The notes: generated by a model not told the origin, from the sequence alone. DNA of 64,000 nucleotides from Amycolatopsis sp. 195334CR (GCF_017309385.1 NZ_JAFJMJ010000001.1:2852001-2916000); one strand, 5' to 3'; positions 1-8,388 are shown, counted from the first letter of the stretch. Program-made: numbers and translations.

Positions 1-253
1 CCCGCACCCGTTCGAAGGCGAGGCCGCGCTGGCGCACCTCGCCTGGCGGCGGCCGATCGACGACTGGCTGGCCGAAATCGGCAGGCGGATCTATGCCCGT
101 GCCGGCTTCTCGCTCGGACTGATCGGCGATGAGGTGTCCGGCCGGGTCTACGCCGCCGATCTCGCCGAGGGGCCGCCCGAGCCACGCGGCATCGGTTACC
201 TCGTCCCGGCCCACGGCGATCTCCGTTACTGGCCGGGTACCGGATCGGCGTGA
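1..253 (+). CDS. C-terminal fragment of an unknown protein
   Basis: The window opens inside a reading frame (codons begin at base 2) that ends with TGA at 251-253. The visible 83 residues begin PHPFEGEAALAHLAWRRP and have the strong third-position G+C of a real high-GC gene. I do not recognise the family. The short remnant shows no membrane segment and no catalytic motif. The next gene starts 43 bases downstream and has its own operator-like sequence, so the two are probably not in one operon. Confidence 0.6.
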   Translation, partial: PHPFEGEAALAHLAWRRPIDDWLAEIGRRIYARAGFSLGLIGDEVSGRVYAADLAEGPPEPRGIGYLVPAHGDLRYWPGTGSA

Positions 254-256
254 TTA

Positions 257-274
257 ACAGAGTGTCCGCTCTGG
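257..274. promoter_or_regulatory. Palindromic operator upstream of the TetR gene
   Basis: The inverted repeat CAGAG-tgtccg-CTCTG (258-273) lies about 25 bases before the TetR start. A TATCCT hexamer at 283-288, only 8 bases before the ATG, suggests a nearly leaderless transcript. The position and symmetry fit autorepression by the adjacent TetR protein, which is inferred. Confidence 0.45.
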
Positions 275-296
275 TAATGGGTTATCCTGGACCTCG

Positions 297-878
297 ATGC
301 GCACCGTCAACCCCGAGCAGCACGCCCGCAAGCGCGCCCAGATCCTGGAGGCCGCCGCGCAGGAGTTCGCCGCGGCCGGGGTCGACGGCACCTCCACCGC
401 GGACATCTGCCGCCGGGCCGGCATCGGCTCGGGCACGCTGTTCCATTACTTCCCGACCAAGCGGGACGTGTTCCACGCATTGTTCAGCGACGACCTGTCG
501 CGCAACGGCGAGGTGTGCGCGCAGGCGCTCGCCGCCGCCGACCCCGCCGACGGCGTGCGGCAGGTGGCCGAGCACCTGATGGCGGATCTGGCGGACCCGC
601 TGGTGCCCGGCCTGATGGCGGCGGCGTTGCTGCAGATCAACCAGGACCAGGAGTTCGCCGAGATGATCGCGGCGGACGAGCTGCGGATCCGGGCCACCCT
701 CACCGAACTGCTCGGGCGGCTGGACCCGGCGCGCCTGGCCTTCCCACCGGCGCGGGCGGCGGTGTGGATCCAGCGCGTCTCGGACGCCGCCTTCCTGGCC
801 GCCGACGAAGCGGGCTTCGACCCGGCCGAGCACCTGGCGGAGTACCGCACCTTCCTCACCTGGCTCCTCGGCGAGTGA
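297..878 (+). CDS. TetR/AcrR family transcriptional regulator
   Basis: This 193-aa protein has a typical TetR N-terminal DNA-binding domain. Helices at about residues 11-32 (RAQILEAAAQEFAAAGVDG) are followed by the helix-turn-helix and the GSGTLFHYFPTKRDVF recognition segment at about 45-60. The C-terminal two-thirds is the variable ligand-binding domain, and nothing in it reveals the ligand. The length is standard for the family. An inverted repeat just upstream suggests autoregulation. No obvious target gene is divergent from it. The downstream membrane protein, 121 bases away on the same strand, is a possible target. Confidence 0.88.
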   Translation: MRTVNPEQHARKRAQILEAAAQEFAAAGVDGTSTADICRRAGIGSGTLFHYFPTKRDVFHALFSDDLSRNGEVCAQALAAADPADGVRQVAEHLMADLADPLVPGLMAAALLQINQDQEFAEMIAADELRIRATLTELLGRLDPARLAFPPARAAVWIQRVSDAAFLAADEAGFDPAEHLAEYRTFLTWLLGE

Positions 879-999
879 CGTCACCCGTTCGAGGGCAAGT
901 GGATGACGTTCCGGTCACGCGGGTGGGGTGGCCGTAACGGAGCGCAGTCGGGGCGCGAATTGTTGGGCAATTGCCCGCAGAACTTTCGGAGTCGCCGCC

Positions 1000-1755
1000 A
1001 TGACCGCTCAGCCCTACGCGCCCCCGCCGGCGATGCCTCCCGTCAAACCGGCGAAATTCGCCGCGCTCGCCTGGGCCGCGCTCATTCTCGGAATCATCGG
1101 CGTGGTCGGTTCGCCGATCATCTTCCTGAACAACCTCACCGCGGTGATCGCCGGAGTGGGGTTCATCCTCGGCGCGATCGCGCTTTTCGGCAGCAAGAAG
1201 ATCCTCGCCGGGATCGGCGTCGCGCTGTGCGTGGCGGCGATCGTGTTCACCGTGATCGCGCAGCAGGCGGCGGTGGAGAAACTGGACGAGATCCTCAACG
1301 GCACCACCAACCAGGGCCAGGTCGGCAACGCCGGCCGGGGCGAGGGCGGGGTGCCCGCGGACAGTCCGACCTGGGGAAAGCGGTACACCTGGGAGAGCGG
1401 CCTCGCCGTGGACGTCACCGCTCCGGCCGCGTGCAAGCCGAGCGACTCCGCCGCGCCGCCGAACATCGAGCGCGCGGTCAAGATCACCGTCACGGTGACC
1501 AACGGCACCAGCGAACCCTTCGACGCCACCCTCCTCTCCCTCGGTGGTGACGCCCAATTCAACGGCGCCAGGGCCGACCAGGTCTACGATTTCGGCGGTG
1601 AATGCGCGGGCGGGCTGGAATCGGCGACCGTGCTGCCCGGGAAAACCTTCACCTATTCGGTCGCCTACGCCGTCGGCCCGCAACCCGGTGAAATGCAAAT
1701 CAGCTTCCAGCCCGCCTTCGGTGCCGACAAAGCCATCTACGTCGGCGAGGCCTGA
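1000..1755 (+). CDS. Membrane-anchored DUF4352-like protein
   Basis: This 251-aa protein has a Pro-rich N-terminus (MTAQPYAPPPAMPPVKP). Two or three hydrophobic segments follow at about residues 21-45, 48-64 and 68-86, then an extracellular domain. The outer domain (about 130-250) resembles the beta-sandwich DUF4352 family of actinobacterial surface proteins, with segments such as VKITVTVTNGTSEPFDATLL. The ATG at 1000 is chosen because an upstream in-frame extension would add a non-hydrophobic, Arg-rich stretch. The gene runs convergently into the DedA gene and overlaps its 3' end by 19 bases. Function unknown. Confidence 0.7.
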   Translation: MTAQPYAPPPAMPPVKPAKFAALAWAALILGIIGVVGSPIIFLNNLTAVIAGVGFILGAIALFGSKKILAGIGVALCVAAIVFTVIAQQAAVEKLDEILNGTTNQGQVGNAGRGEGGVPADSPTWGKRYTWESGLAVDVTAPAACKPSDSAAPPNIERAVKITVTVTNGTSEPFDATLLSLGGDAQFNGARADQVYDFGGECAGGLESATVLPGKTFTYSVAYAVGPQPGEMQISFQPAFGADKAIYVGEA

Positions 1756-2372
1756 TCGAGCGAGGCCCGTCGCCGTGCGTAACGGCGGCGGGCCAGTTCG
1801 ACCACGCCCACCGTGGCCAGCCCGATGCCGAAGGCGACCAGCAGGCCCATCGCCGGGTTGCCGGCGAAGGCCGCCCCGCCCAGGTACCCGACCAGCACGC
1901 TGTACACCGCCCAGATCGACGCGCCGAGCGCGTCCAGCGCGACGAACCGCCGCAGCGGGTAGCGCAGGCTGCCGGTGGCCAGGCCGACCGCGACCCGGCC
2001 ACCCGGCAGGTACCGCCCGGCGATGATCAGCGTGGTGCCGTGCCTGACCAGCTTGTCCCGCACCCACTCGTACCGCCGCCGCCCGCGGTCGCCGCGTTGC
2101 AGGCGCGCCAGCGCCCGCGGGCCCGCCCGGCGGCCGATGGCGTGGCTCAGGCAGTCCCCGGCCAGCGCCCCGGCCGCCGCCAGCACGGCCAGCGCCACCA
2201 GGCTGCCGGTCGCCTGCCCCAGCAGCACCGCGACGGTGAGCACCGTGGTCTCACTGGGCATGAACGGCAGCAGAGCGTCCAAAGCGGACACGAAGAACAC
2301 CAGCACCCACAGCCACGGCGAACCCAGCGCGCCGGACACCAGCTCGGCGAACGAGTTCAGGAGATCAAGCAT
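1737..2372 (-). CDS. DedA family membrane protein
   Basis: This 211-aa integral membrane protein has the DedA/SNARE-associated fold: hydrophobic helices at about 19-36, 42-68, 137-160 and 172-190, plus the conserved-type segment IIAGRYLPGGRVAVGLATG at about 117-135. DedA proteins are thought to act in lipid or undecaprenyl-phosphate translocation across the cytoplasmic membrane. Its start overlaps the end of the upstream acyltransferase by 16 bases, so it is the third gene of an olsB-olsA-dedA operon. That places it next to membrane-lipid synthesis genes. Confidence 0.85.
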   Translation of the reverse strand: MLDLLNSFAELVSGALGSPWLWVLVFFVSALDALLPFMPSETTVLTVAVLLGQATGSLVALAVLAAAGALAGDCLSHAIGRRAGPRALARLQRGDRGRRRYEWVRDKLVRHGTTLIIAGRYLPGGRVAVGLATGSLRYPLRRFVALDALGASIWAVYSVLVGYLGGAAFAGNPAMGLLVAFGIGLATVGVVELARRRYARRRASLDQASPT

Positions 2373-3073
2373 GGGCGCTGGGCCAGAGCGGCGAGGCGGC
2401 GCCGGTCACCGAGGGGCTCGAGCACCGGACTGGAGCTGACGCGCACGCTCAGCTCGCGAGCGCGCAGCACCCGGCGCACCGAGGCCAACACCGTGTCGTC
2501 GCCGACGAACGCGGGCACCGTGCTCGGCACTTCGCCCTGCCAGTAGGAAATCCGCACCGGCTGGATCGGCGCGCCCGCGTCCAGCGCGGCCTGGAAGGCC
2601 GCCCGGCGGAACGGCACCGAATGCACCCCGCAGCACGTGGTGGCTTCCGGGAAGACCACCACGGAACGCCCGGAACGCAAGGTGCGCGCCAGATCCGCCA
2701 CGGTCCGCGGCAACCCGCGATAGCTGTGCCGGTCGATGAACAACGCCCCCGAGCGCTTCGCCAGGCCGCCGACGAACGGCCACCTCGCGACTTCGCGCTT
2801 GGCCAGGAACACCGCGGAATCCAGGGCCAGCAACACCGGGATGTCCAGCCACGAGATGTGGTTCGCCACCACCAAGGTGCCGGGTTCGCTTGGTGTGTAA
2901 GCGGAATGGTCGACTTCGACGTCCAGCGCTCGCAACGCCCGCCACGACCGGTCCTGCAGGCTCCCGCCCGCACAAGCGGAAAGCAGCGCGGAAGCCCGGC
3001 GCGCGAACACGGCGGTGTCGACCGGCGGCAGTGGATCAGTTATGCACAGGGGTGTGCACGGGCTGTGGATCAT
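2357..3073 (-). CDS. olsA: Lysophospholipid/ornithine-lipid O-acyltransferase (PlsC family)
   Basis: This 238-aa acyltransferase has the PlsC catalytic motif NHISWLD (the H-X4-D box is His-Ile-Ser-Trp-Leu-Asp) at about residue 65. Block II-type FIDR follows, and then the VVFPEATTC block that corresponds to FPEGT. OlsA acylates lyso-ornithine lipid to form ornithine lipid. The start at 3073 overlaps the stop of the upstream OlsB-like gene as ATGA, which indicates translational coupling and supports OlsA rather than a general PlsC role. The further in-frame sequence upstream lies inside olsB and is not needed. Confidence 0.75.
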   Translation of the reverse strand: MIHSPCTPLCITDPLPPVDTAVFARRASALLSACAGGSLQDRSWRALRALDVEVDHSAYTPSEPGTLVVANHISWLDIPVLLALDSAVFLAKREVARWPFVGGLAKRSGALFIDRHSYRGLPRTVADLARTLRSGRSVVVFPEATTCCGVHSVPFRRAAFQAALDAGAPIQPVRISYWQGEVPSTVPAFVGDDTVLASVRRVLRARELSVRVSSSPVLEPLGDRRRLAALAQRPCLIS

Positions 3074-3795
3074 CGCACCGCCCCCAGGAAGTAGCGGAGG
3101 TAGCGCTCGTTGATCCGGTCCAGCGGCAACAGGATGAAGAAGTCGGCGACGCCGAAATCCGGGTCGTGGGCGGGTTTTCCGCAGATCCACGCGTCGAGCC
3201 GGAGGTAACCGCGCAGCAGTGGTGGCACCTGTGCATAACTCGGACGTCCTTCCACCGAAGGAATCCACGGCAGGTGCGGCGTCACCTCGTACGGCCCGGC
3301 GTGCTTCGCGGACAGGGCGAGCGTCGAGGCCGCGGCGAAACCACCATCACCGAGCGGGACCGAGGCGCACCCGGCCAGGTACCGGTTGCCGGACAGGTGC
3401 GCGTACCTCGCCACAGCCGTCCACATCAGACCGATCACCGCGCCACCCCGGTGGTCCGGGTGCACGCACGAGCGGCCCAGTTCGACCAGCGACGAGCGCA
3501 ACGGGTCCAGCGCGCCGAGTTCGAATTCGCCCTGCGAGTACAGGAAATCGCTGCGTCCCGGCGGGAGCAGGCGGTAGGTGCCGACCACCTCGCCGGTGGG
3601 TTCGTGCCGGACGACCAGGTGGTCACAGAACCGGTCGAACTCGTCGGCGTCGAGTTCGCCGTCGAGCCGGGCGCCCAGCTCACCGGCGAAAACCCGGTAG
3701 CGCAACCGCTGGGCGGCGCGGAGTTGCTCGGCGGTGTGCGCGATAGAGGTGGTGTAGACCCCAGCGCGCGCGGGTAGCATCGACAAGGAAGACAT
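3070..3795 (-). CDS. olsB: OlsB-like ornithine N-acyltransferase (GNAT fold)
   Basis: This 241-aa protein belongs to the OlsB/hemolysin-like acyltransferase family, shown by RLRYRVFAGELGARLDGE, EFDRFCDHLVV, GTYRLLPPG, VELGRSCVHPDHRGG and the GCASVPLGDGG segment. OlsB transfers a 3-hydroxyacyl group from acyl-ACP to ornithine, the first step of the phosphorus-free membrane lipid ornithine lipid. The ATG at 3795 is chosen because GAGAGG lies 7 bases upstream. A start 8 codons earlier would place that Shine-Dalgarno sequence inside the gene. It is coupled by a 4-base overlap to olsA. The assignment to the ornithine pathway rests on family resemblance plus gene pairing. Confidence 0.75.
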   Translation of the reverse strand: MSSLSMLPARAGVYTTSIAHTAEQLRAAQRLRYRVFAGELGARLDGELDADEFDRFCDHLVVRHEPTGEVVGTYRLLPPGRSDFLYSQGEFELGALDPLRSSLVELGRSCVHPDHRGGAVIGLMWTAVARYAHLSGNRYLAGCASVPLGDGGFAAASTLALSAKHAGPYEVTPHLPWIPSVEGRPSYAQVPPLLRGYLRLDAWICGKPAHDPDFGVADFFILLPLDRINERYLRYFLGAVR

Positions 3796-3906
3796 GCGTG
3801 CCTCTCTCGGGTAACACACGCGCGGATCGTGGTCAGCGGACGCGCGTGCGGTGTCTTCGTCCGGGGTCGCCGAGTTCCCGCTCGGCGGCCCCTTCTCCGT
3901 GGGTTC

Positions 3907-4149
3907 CTAGTAGTCGACTTCGCGCACCCTCCGTCCCGTTTCCTCGACGATGCGGCGGATCTCGGCGACTTCGGCGCTGAGGTGCTCCTGGCCGGCCCGC
4001 AGTTCGACGGCCAGGTCGCGCAGCACCCGCTCGCGCCGGGCCGAGGCCACCGTGCTGATGATCTTGCTCAGCTGCAGCACCACCACGATGACCAGCGCCA
4101 TGCCGAAGACGATGGAGACCATCGTGATGGTGGTTTCCTGCCAGCTCAT
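3907..4149 (-). CDS. Small single-pass membrane protein with coiled coil
   Basis: This 80-aa protein has one N-terminal hydrophobic helix (about residues 8-28, MVSIVFGMALVIVVVLQL). A charged amphipathic region (about 36-74) with heptad-like spacing is probably a coiled coil on the cytoplasmic side. It overlaps the stop of the upstream ArsR-like gene by ATGA, so the two are translated together. Similar small helix-plus-coil proteins occur beside winged-helix regulators in actinobacteria. A membrane-tethering or signal-sensing role is conceivable but not demonstrated. Confidence 0.7.
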   Translation of the reverse strand: MSWQETTITMVSIVFGMALVIVVVLQLSKIISTVASARRERVLRDLAVELRAGQEHLSAEVAEIRRIVEETGRRVREVDY

Positions 4150-4466
4150 CGATCCTCCCCCTGCCGCTCGGACAGCGTCGGCACCGCGGCGGCGATCGTC
4201 GCCGGGCTGAGCCGGACCGCGAACGCCGTTGCCTCGAAGTACTTCATGAGTTTTCCGTCCTCACCGGTTTCCAGCGTGCCGACGACGAGTCCGGCCGCCT
4301 CCAGCCGCTGGAGGTGCATGTGCAGCAGCGGCCTGCTGATGCCGAGTTCCCTGGCCAGCTTGCTGACGTACTGGCGCCCACCGGCCAGCGCGCCGATCAC
4401 GCGCAGCCGGTGGGGGTTCGCCAGCGCGGTCAGCGTGCGCAGGAGCGCGTCGCCGGTCTCGGGCAT
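4146..4466 (-). CDS. ArsR-like winged-helix transcriptional regulator
   Basis: This 106-aa regulator has a winged-helix DNA-binding domain. LLRTLTALANPHRLRVIGAL is typical of the ArsR/HTH_20 group, and the recognition helix is near ISRPLLHMHLQRLEAAGLV. There are no cysteine pairs, so it is not an obvious metal sensor. The ATG at 4466 has GAGGGG about 10 bases upstream. An ATG at 4475 lies directly against that sequence and is less likely. It is divergent from the molybdopterin oxidoreductase gene, and an imperfect inverted repeat lies in the shared region, so it may control both directions. Confidence 0.8.
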   Translation of the reverse strand: MPETGDALLRTLTALANPHRLRVIGALAGGRQYVSKLARELGISRPLLHMHLQRLEAAGLVVGTLETGEDGKLMKYFEATAFAVRLSPATIAAAVPTLSERQGEDR

Positions 4467-4564
4467 CGGACTCATCCCCTCACGTGTAAGGAAAGGCTGA
4501 CAGGTGCGCGGCACCGCGGCCATCGGCGGCGGGCGATCTCCGGGAGAACTCAGGGTTGAGCCCC

Positions 4565-4588
4565 GAGTGGTAATAATGGAGACTACTC
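4565..4588. promoter_or_regulatory. Imperfect inverted repeat in the ArsR/oxidoreductase intergenic region
   Basis: GAGTGGT at 4565-4571 and ACTACTC at 4582-4588 form an inverted repeat with six of seven positions matched. They sit around an A+T-rich TAATAAT stretch that stands out in this G+C-rich DNA. The site lies just upstream of the AGGAGGTG ribosome-binding site of the oxidoreductase. It is a plausible operator for the divergent winged-helix regulator. Confidence 0.35.
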
Positions 4589-4610
4589 TCTAAAACAGGA
4601 GGTGCCCACG

Positions 4611-5255
4611 ATGTCCGTGCTGCCCCCGGGACAACGGCCCGCCGCACGTCAGCGGTTCGGCCTGCCCGAGTTCGCCCGCGTCCGGCCGGAGGTGCCCGCG
4701 CGCCCGGTGGTCACGGTGACCGGTGTGGTCCGCCGCCCGGTGCAGCTCGACCTGGCCGAACTGCTCGGGGAACCCCGGCGGGAGCAGGTCGCCGACCTGC
4801 ACTGCGTGACCACTTGGAGCGCTCTTTCCCTGCGCTGGGGCGGGGTGCCGTTCCGCCAGGTGCACGAGTTCCTGTCGCGGCGCGTGGCACCGCACCCGAA
4901 GTGCCGCTGGGTGGTTTTCGCCGGGCTGGATGGGTTTCGCGCTTGCCTCGCGCTGGAGGACGCGCTCGCCGACGACGTGCTGCTCGCCGACTCCCTTGCC
5001 GGGCAACCGCTCGATGCCGACGCGGGCGCGCCGCTGCGACTGGTCGCGCCGGCGCACTACGGGTACAAGGGCGTCCGCCACGTCTGCGCCATCGAATACC
5101 GGACCCGCTACGACCAGGGTTCCGCGCGCTGGAAGGCGCACCGGCGCGGCCGGGTGGAGCTGGAGGAGCGCAGCGCCCTGCTGCCGGGCCGGATCTGGCG
5201 CCCGCTGTGGCGCCGTTTCGCGCCTGTGGGTACTTCTACCGCCACCAAGGATTGA
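4611..5255 (+). CDS. Molybdopterin-dependent oxidoreductase (sulfite oxidase/YedY-like core)
   Basis: This 214-aa protein contains the sulfite-oxidase family molybdopterin-binding core: RPVVTVTGVVRRPVQLDL, then LHCVTTWSALSLRWGGVPF, whose Cys is the expected molybdenum ligand, and later APAHYGYKGVRHVCAIEY. No Tat signal or membrane anchor is visible, so it is predicted cytoplasmic, unlike E. coli MsrP (YedY). The ATG at 4611 follows a near-perfect AGGAGGTG. It is divergent from the ArsR-like regulator. The physiological substrate is unknown. Confidence 0.82.
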   Translation: MSVLPPGQRPAARQRFGLPEFARVRPEVPARPVVTVTGVVRRPVQLDLAELLGEPRREQVADLHCVTTWSALSLRWGGVPFRQVHEFLSRRVAPHPKCRWVVFAGLDGFRACLALEDALADDVLLADSLAGQPLDADAGAPLRLVAPAHYGYKGVRHVCAIEYRTRYDQGSARWKAHRRGRVELEERSALLPGRIWRPLWRRFAPVGTSTATKD

Positions 5256-5589
5256 CCTCCGCTACGGCGATCGTACGATACAAGAGGAAAACCGATCACC
5301 AAGTCGGACGATCTCGTTAGAATGAATTAGTGCACTTTCCTTAAGCGGTCCTACCAGCACCTATGTCGATGACCTTGCTCGTTACGCACCGACCGGGTGA
5401 ACCAACTTTTGGTGATGTTGACACAGTGTTGACCTACTCGTCAGTACGCCCAGTGTCGATGGTCCGGTCGGCTCGGCCGAAACGCCGAAATGGCGGATTG
5501 GCCGCCGGCCCCCCGGCGTGCGGAAATATTGCGGCATCCCAAACGGCGATCGGCCGCCGGGAAATCCCCTTGAGAAAGGTCTCTGCTGG
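5256..5589. other. Intergenic region upstream of the lanthipeptide operon
   Basis: No gene is evident in these 334 bases, which are less G+C-rich than their surroundings. They contain a 10-bp palindrome ATCGTACGAT (5270-5279). They also contain two closely spaced TTGAC hexamers near 5418-5440 that could serve as -35 elements for the operon, though no convincing -10 follows at ideal spacing. GAGAAAGG just before 5590 is the ribosome-binding site of the synthetase. No ramR-type regulator gene is present here. Confidence 0.4.
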
Positions 5590-8160
5590 ATGGACCTCCG
5601 GTACGAAGCATTCTGCTTCGCGGATCCGCTGTTCTTCGACGAACAGCGCGACGACAGCCAGGCGAAGGAAGATTTCGCCGCGCTGCTGCCGTCGCTGGAC
5701 TCCGGGTGGCGGTCCGGCGAGCGCGGGATCTGGCGCTCGCTGTCCCCGGCGGACGCGGTTTTGCCTGCTCAGGGCTGGAAGATCCATGTTTCGGCCGGGA
5801 TGGCGAACGCCGAGCGGGTACTGCTCGCGGTGGCTGCCTACTGCGTCGAGCACCGCATCGCCTTCAAGCACCTGCGCAGCCGGGCGATCCTGCTGGCGCG
5901 CAATTCGAAATATGCGCCGCGAGATGGTAGTGGCAAGCTGATAACCATTTATCCGCCGGATGAAGAGAGTCTCCAGCGGGTGCTGGCCGACCTTTCCGCC
6001 GAGCTGAAGGGTGAGTCCGGCCCGTACATTCTCAGCGACCTCCGTTACGGGGAAGGGCCGCTCTACGCCCGTTACGGCGGTTTCGCCGAGCAGTGGGTGG
6101 AAGCCGACGGCACCCGGGTGCTGGCGATCAGCAAGCCGGACGGCACGCTGGTACCGGACAAGCGCGGGCCGAGCTTCCACGTGCCGGACTGGATCGAGCT
6201 GCCGGAATGCCTCGCGCCGCACCTGGCGGCCCGCAAGGGCGGCGATCCCGCGCAGTTCCCGTACCAGGTGTCGAAATCGCTGCACTTCTCCAACGGCGGC
6301 GGGGTCTACCTGGCCAAGCGGCTGGCCGACGACCACGAGCTGGTGCTCAAGGAAGCGCGTCCGCACGCCGGCCTGGACCGCGACCTGGTGGACGCGGTGG
6401 CGCGGCTCGAACGCGAGCACCGGATCCTCCAGCGACTGGCGGGCATCCCCGGCATTCCCGAGGTCTACGACCGCTTCCAGGTCTGGGAGCACCACTTCCT
6501 CGCGATGCAGTTCGTGCCGGGCAAGCCGGTCGGCTCCTGGCTCGCCCGCAACTACCCGCTGACCAGGCGGGACGCCACCGAGCAGGACATCGCCGAGTAC
6601 ACCGAGCGCGCGCTGGCGCTGTTCGGCCGCGTCGAGCGGCTGGTCGCCGAGGTGCACGAACGCGGGGTGGTCTTCGGTGACCTGCACGCGCTGAACGTGC
6701 TGGTGGACGACGAGAACGACGACGCGGTCTCCCTGATCGATTTCGAGCTGGCGGCGGGAATCGAGGAGGAGGCCAAGCCGGCGCTCGGCGCGCCCGGCTT
6801 CCGCGCGCAGCGGGATCGCACCGGTTTCGAGATCGACGAGTACGCGCTGGCCGCGCTTCGGCTGTGGTTGTTCCTGCCGCTCAACACGATCCTCGAACTG
6901 GCGCCGGCCAAGATCGCTTCGCTGGTGGAGTTCGCCGAGCGCCGGTTCCCCCTGCCCGAGGGGTACGGCCGGAGCATTCTCGACGTGCTCACCCCGCGCG
7001 GGGACGCCGAGTCGCGTCCGGCCGTCACCCCGCTCGACGAGACCAAGCCGGACTGGGCGTTGGTGCGCAAGTCGATCGCGACGGCGATACTGGCCAGTGC
7101 CACCCCGGACCGGCACGACCGGCTCTTCCCCGGTGACATCCAGCAGTTCGAGGTCGGCGGGCTCGGCTTCGGCTACGGTGCCGCCGGCGTGCTGCACGCG
7201 CTGCACGTCACCGGGGAGGGCCGGTACCCCGAGCACGAGCAGTGGCTGCTCGACGCGGTCCGCCGGACCCCGCCCAGCCGCCCCGGTTTCTACGACGGCA
7301 CGCACGGCATCGCCTACGTGCTGGAGAACTTCGGGCACCACGACCGGGCCGACGAGCTGATCGCGGCCTCCCGGCGCCTGGTCCAGACCACCACCGACCA
7401 CAACCTCGAAGGCGGGCTGGCCGGGATCGGCCTGAACTACCTGCACTTCGCCGGGACCCGGCGGGACAGCGAGTTCGAGCAGGCCGCGATCACCATCGGC
7501 GAGCAGCTCGGCGACGCGCTGGGCACCGACGGCGGACCGCTGCAGTACGCCAGGGCCGGGCTGATGAGCGGCTGGTCCGGGCCGGGCGTGCTGTTCGTGC
7601 GGTTGTTCGAGGCCACCGGCGACCAGGCCTGGCTGGACCTGGCGGCGAAGGCGGTCGAGCGCGACCTCGAGGAGTGCGTGCCCGCCGACGACGGCTCACT
7701 GCAGGTGCGCGACGGCGGGTCCCGGACGCTGCCGTACGTCGGCATGGGCAGTGCCGGGGTGGCGATGGCCGCCGAGCAGCTGGCCGCGCACCGGCCGGAC
7801 GCGCCCTGCCTGGAGAAGCTGCCGCGGCTGCTGGACGCCTGCCGCGGTGAGTTCGCCATCCACCCCGGCCTGATGCTCGGCCGCGCCGGGCTGATGGCCA
7901 CCCTGTTCGCCGAGGTCCAGCGCACCGGTGACCCGGTCGCGCGGGCGGCGGTGGACCTGCACCTGTCGCGGTTCGCCTGGTACGCGCTGCCGTACCGGGA
8001 CGGGCTCGCCTTCCCGGGCAACCAGCTGCTGCGGTTGTCGATGGACCTCTACACCGGCGGTGCCGGGGTGCTCCTCGCCCTGGCCGCCACCCTCGACGGG
8101 AACGGCGCCGTGCTGCCGTTCCTGTCCCCCGGACCCCGGTCGAGCACGACCGGCGGATGA
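5590..8160 (+). CDS. Class III lanthionine synthetase (LanKC, RamC/LabKC type)
   Basis: This 856-aa protein has the three-part LanKC architecture. The N-terminal lyase region covers about 1-230. The protein-kinase domain covers about 230-500, with VLKEARPHAG (Lys254), GDLHALNV (Asp364) and DFE at 384-386 in place of DFG. The C-terminal LanC-like cyclase covers about 510-856, with GLAGIGLNY, GPGVLFVRLFE and GMGSAGVAMA. The cyclase lacks the Cys/Cys-His zinc ligands of class I, II and IV enzymes, which defines class III. The enzyme phosphorylates Ser/Thr, eliminates phosphate and forms lanthionine or labionin rings. ATG 5590 has GAGAAAGG upstream. It precedes the precursor by 22 bases, exactly as ramC precedes ramS. 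Confidence 0.95.
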   Translation: MDLRYEAFCFADPLFFDEQRDDSQAKEDFAALLPSLDSGWRSGERGIWRSLSPADAVLPAQGWKIHVSAGMANAERVLLAVAAYCVEHRIAFKHLRSRAILLARNSKYAPRDGSGKLITIYPPDEESLQRVLADLSAELKGESGPYILSDLRYGEGPLYARYGGFAEQWVEADGTRVLAISKPDGTLVPDKRGPSFHVPDWIELPECLAPHLAARKGGDPAQFPYQVSKSLHFSNGGGVYLAKRLADDHELVLKEARPHAGLDRDLVDAVARLEREHRILQRLAGIPGIPEVYDRFQVWEHHFLAMQFVPGKPVGSWLARNYPLTRRDATEQDIAEYTERALALFGRVERLVAEVHERGVVFGDLHALNVLVDDENDDAVSLIDFELAAGIEEEAKPALGAPGFRAQRDRTGFEIDEYALAALRLWLFLPLNTILELAPAKIASLVEFAERRFPLPEGYGRSILDVLTPRGDAESRPAVTPLDETKPDWALVRKSIATAILASATPDRHDRLFPGDIQQFEVGGLGFGYGAAGVLHALHVTGEGRYPEHEQWLLDAVRRTPPSRPGFYDGTHGIAYVLENFGHHDRADELIAASRRLVQTTTDHNLEGGLAGIGLNYLHFAGTRRDSEFEQAAITIGEQLGDALGTDGGPLQYARAGLMSGWSGPGVLFVRLFEATGDQAWLDLAAKAVERDLEECVPADDGSLQVRDGGSRTLPYVGMGSAGVAMAAEQLAAHRPDAPCLEKLPRLLDACRGEFAIHPGLMLGRAGLMATLFAEVQRTGDPVARAAVDLHLSRFAWYALPYRDGLAFPGNQLLRLSMDLYTGGAGVLLALAATLDGNGAVLPFLSPGPRSSTTGG

Positions 8161-8182
8161 ACACCCGACGAAAGGAACTCCC

Positions 8183-8329
8183 ATGGAGCTCGTTCTGGAC
8201 CTGCAGGCCATGGAAGACACCGAGGGCCCCCAGTTCGGCGGCGGCAGCGGTGGCGGCGGTGGCGGCTCGAACCTGAGCCTGCTCGCCTCCTGCGACAACA
8301 GCACCATCTCCCTGCTGACCTGCCACTGA
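8183..8329 (+). CDS. Class III lanthipeptide precursor peptide (SapB/AmfS-like)
   Basis: This 48-aa peptide starts at an ATG with AAAGGAA upstream. The leader MELVLDLQAMEDTEGPQF carries the LxLQ-type motif (LVLDLQ, residues 3-8) recognised by LanKC enzymes. A glycine-rich linker (19-28) joins it to the core SNLSLLASCDNSTISLLTCH. The core holds two Ser-X2-Ser-Xn-Cys motifs, Ser29/Ser32/Cys37 and Ser40/Ser43/Cys47, as expected for two (labionin or lanthionine) rings in a SapB-like morphogen. The first motif has four residues before Cys and the second three, whereas SapB has three in both. SapB-type peptides act as biosurfactants in aerial hypha formation. That role here is inferred. Confidence 0.93.
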   Translation: MELVLDLQAMEDTEGPQFGGGSGGGGGGSNLSLLASCDNSTISLLTCH

Positions 8330-8349
8330 GCTAGGCGCGGCTAGGCGAG

Positions 8350-8388
8350 ACGCGGGAGCGGCACAGGCCAAGTGCGCCGCTCCCGCGT
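8350..8388 (+). terminator. Strong hairpin between precursor and transporter genes
   Basis: A perfect 13-bp inverted repeat (8350-8362 with 8376-8388, ACGCGGGAGCGGC/GCCGCTCCCGCGT) and a 13-base loop follow the precursor stop by 20 bases. Only TTCTTATCT follows rather than a long T run. The likely role is partial termination or mRNA 3' stabilisation, which gives more precursor than transporter mRNA. Confidence 0.65.
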
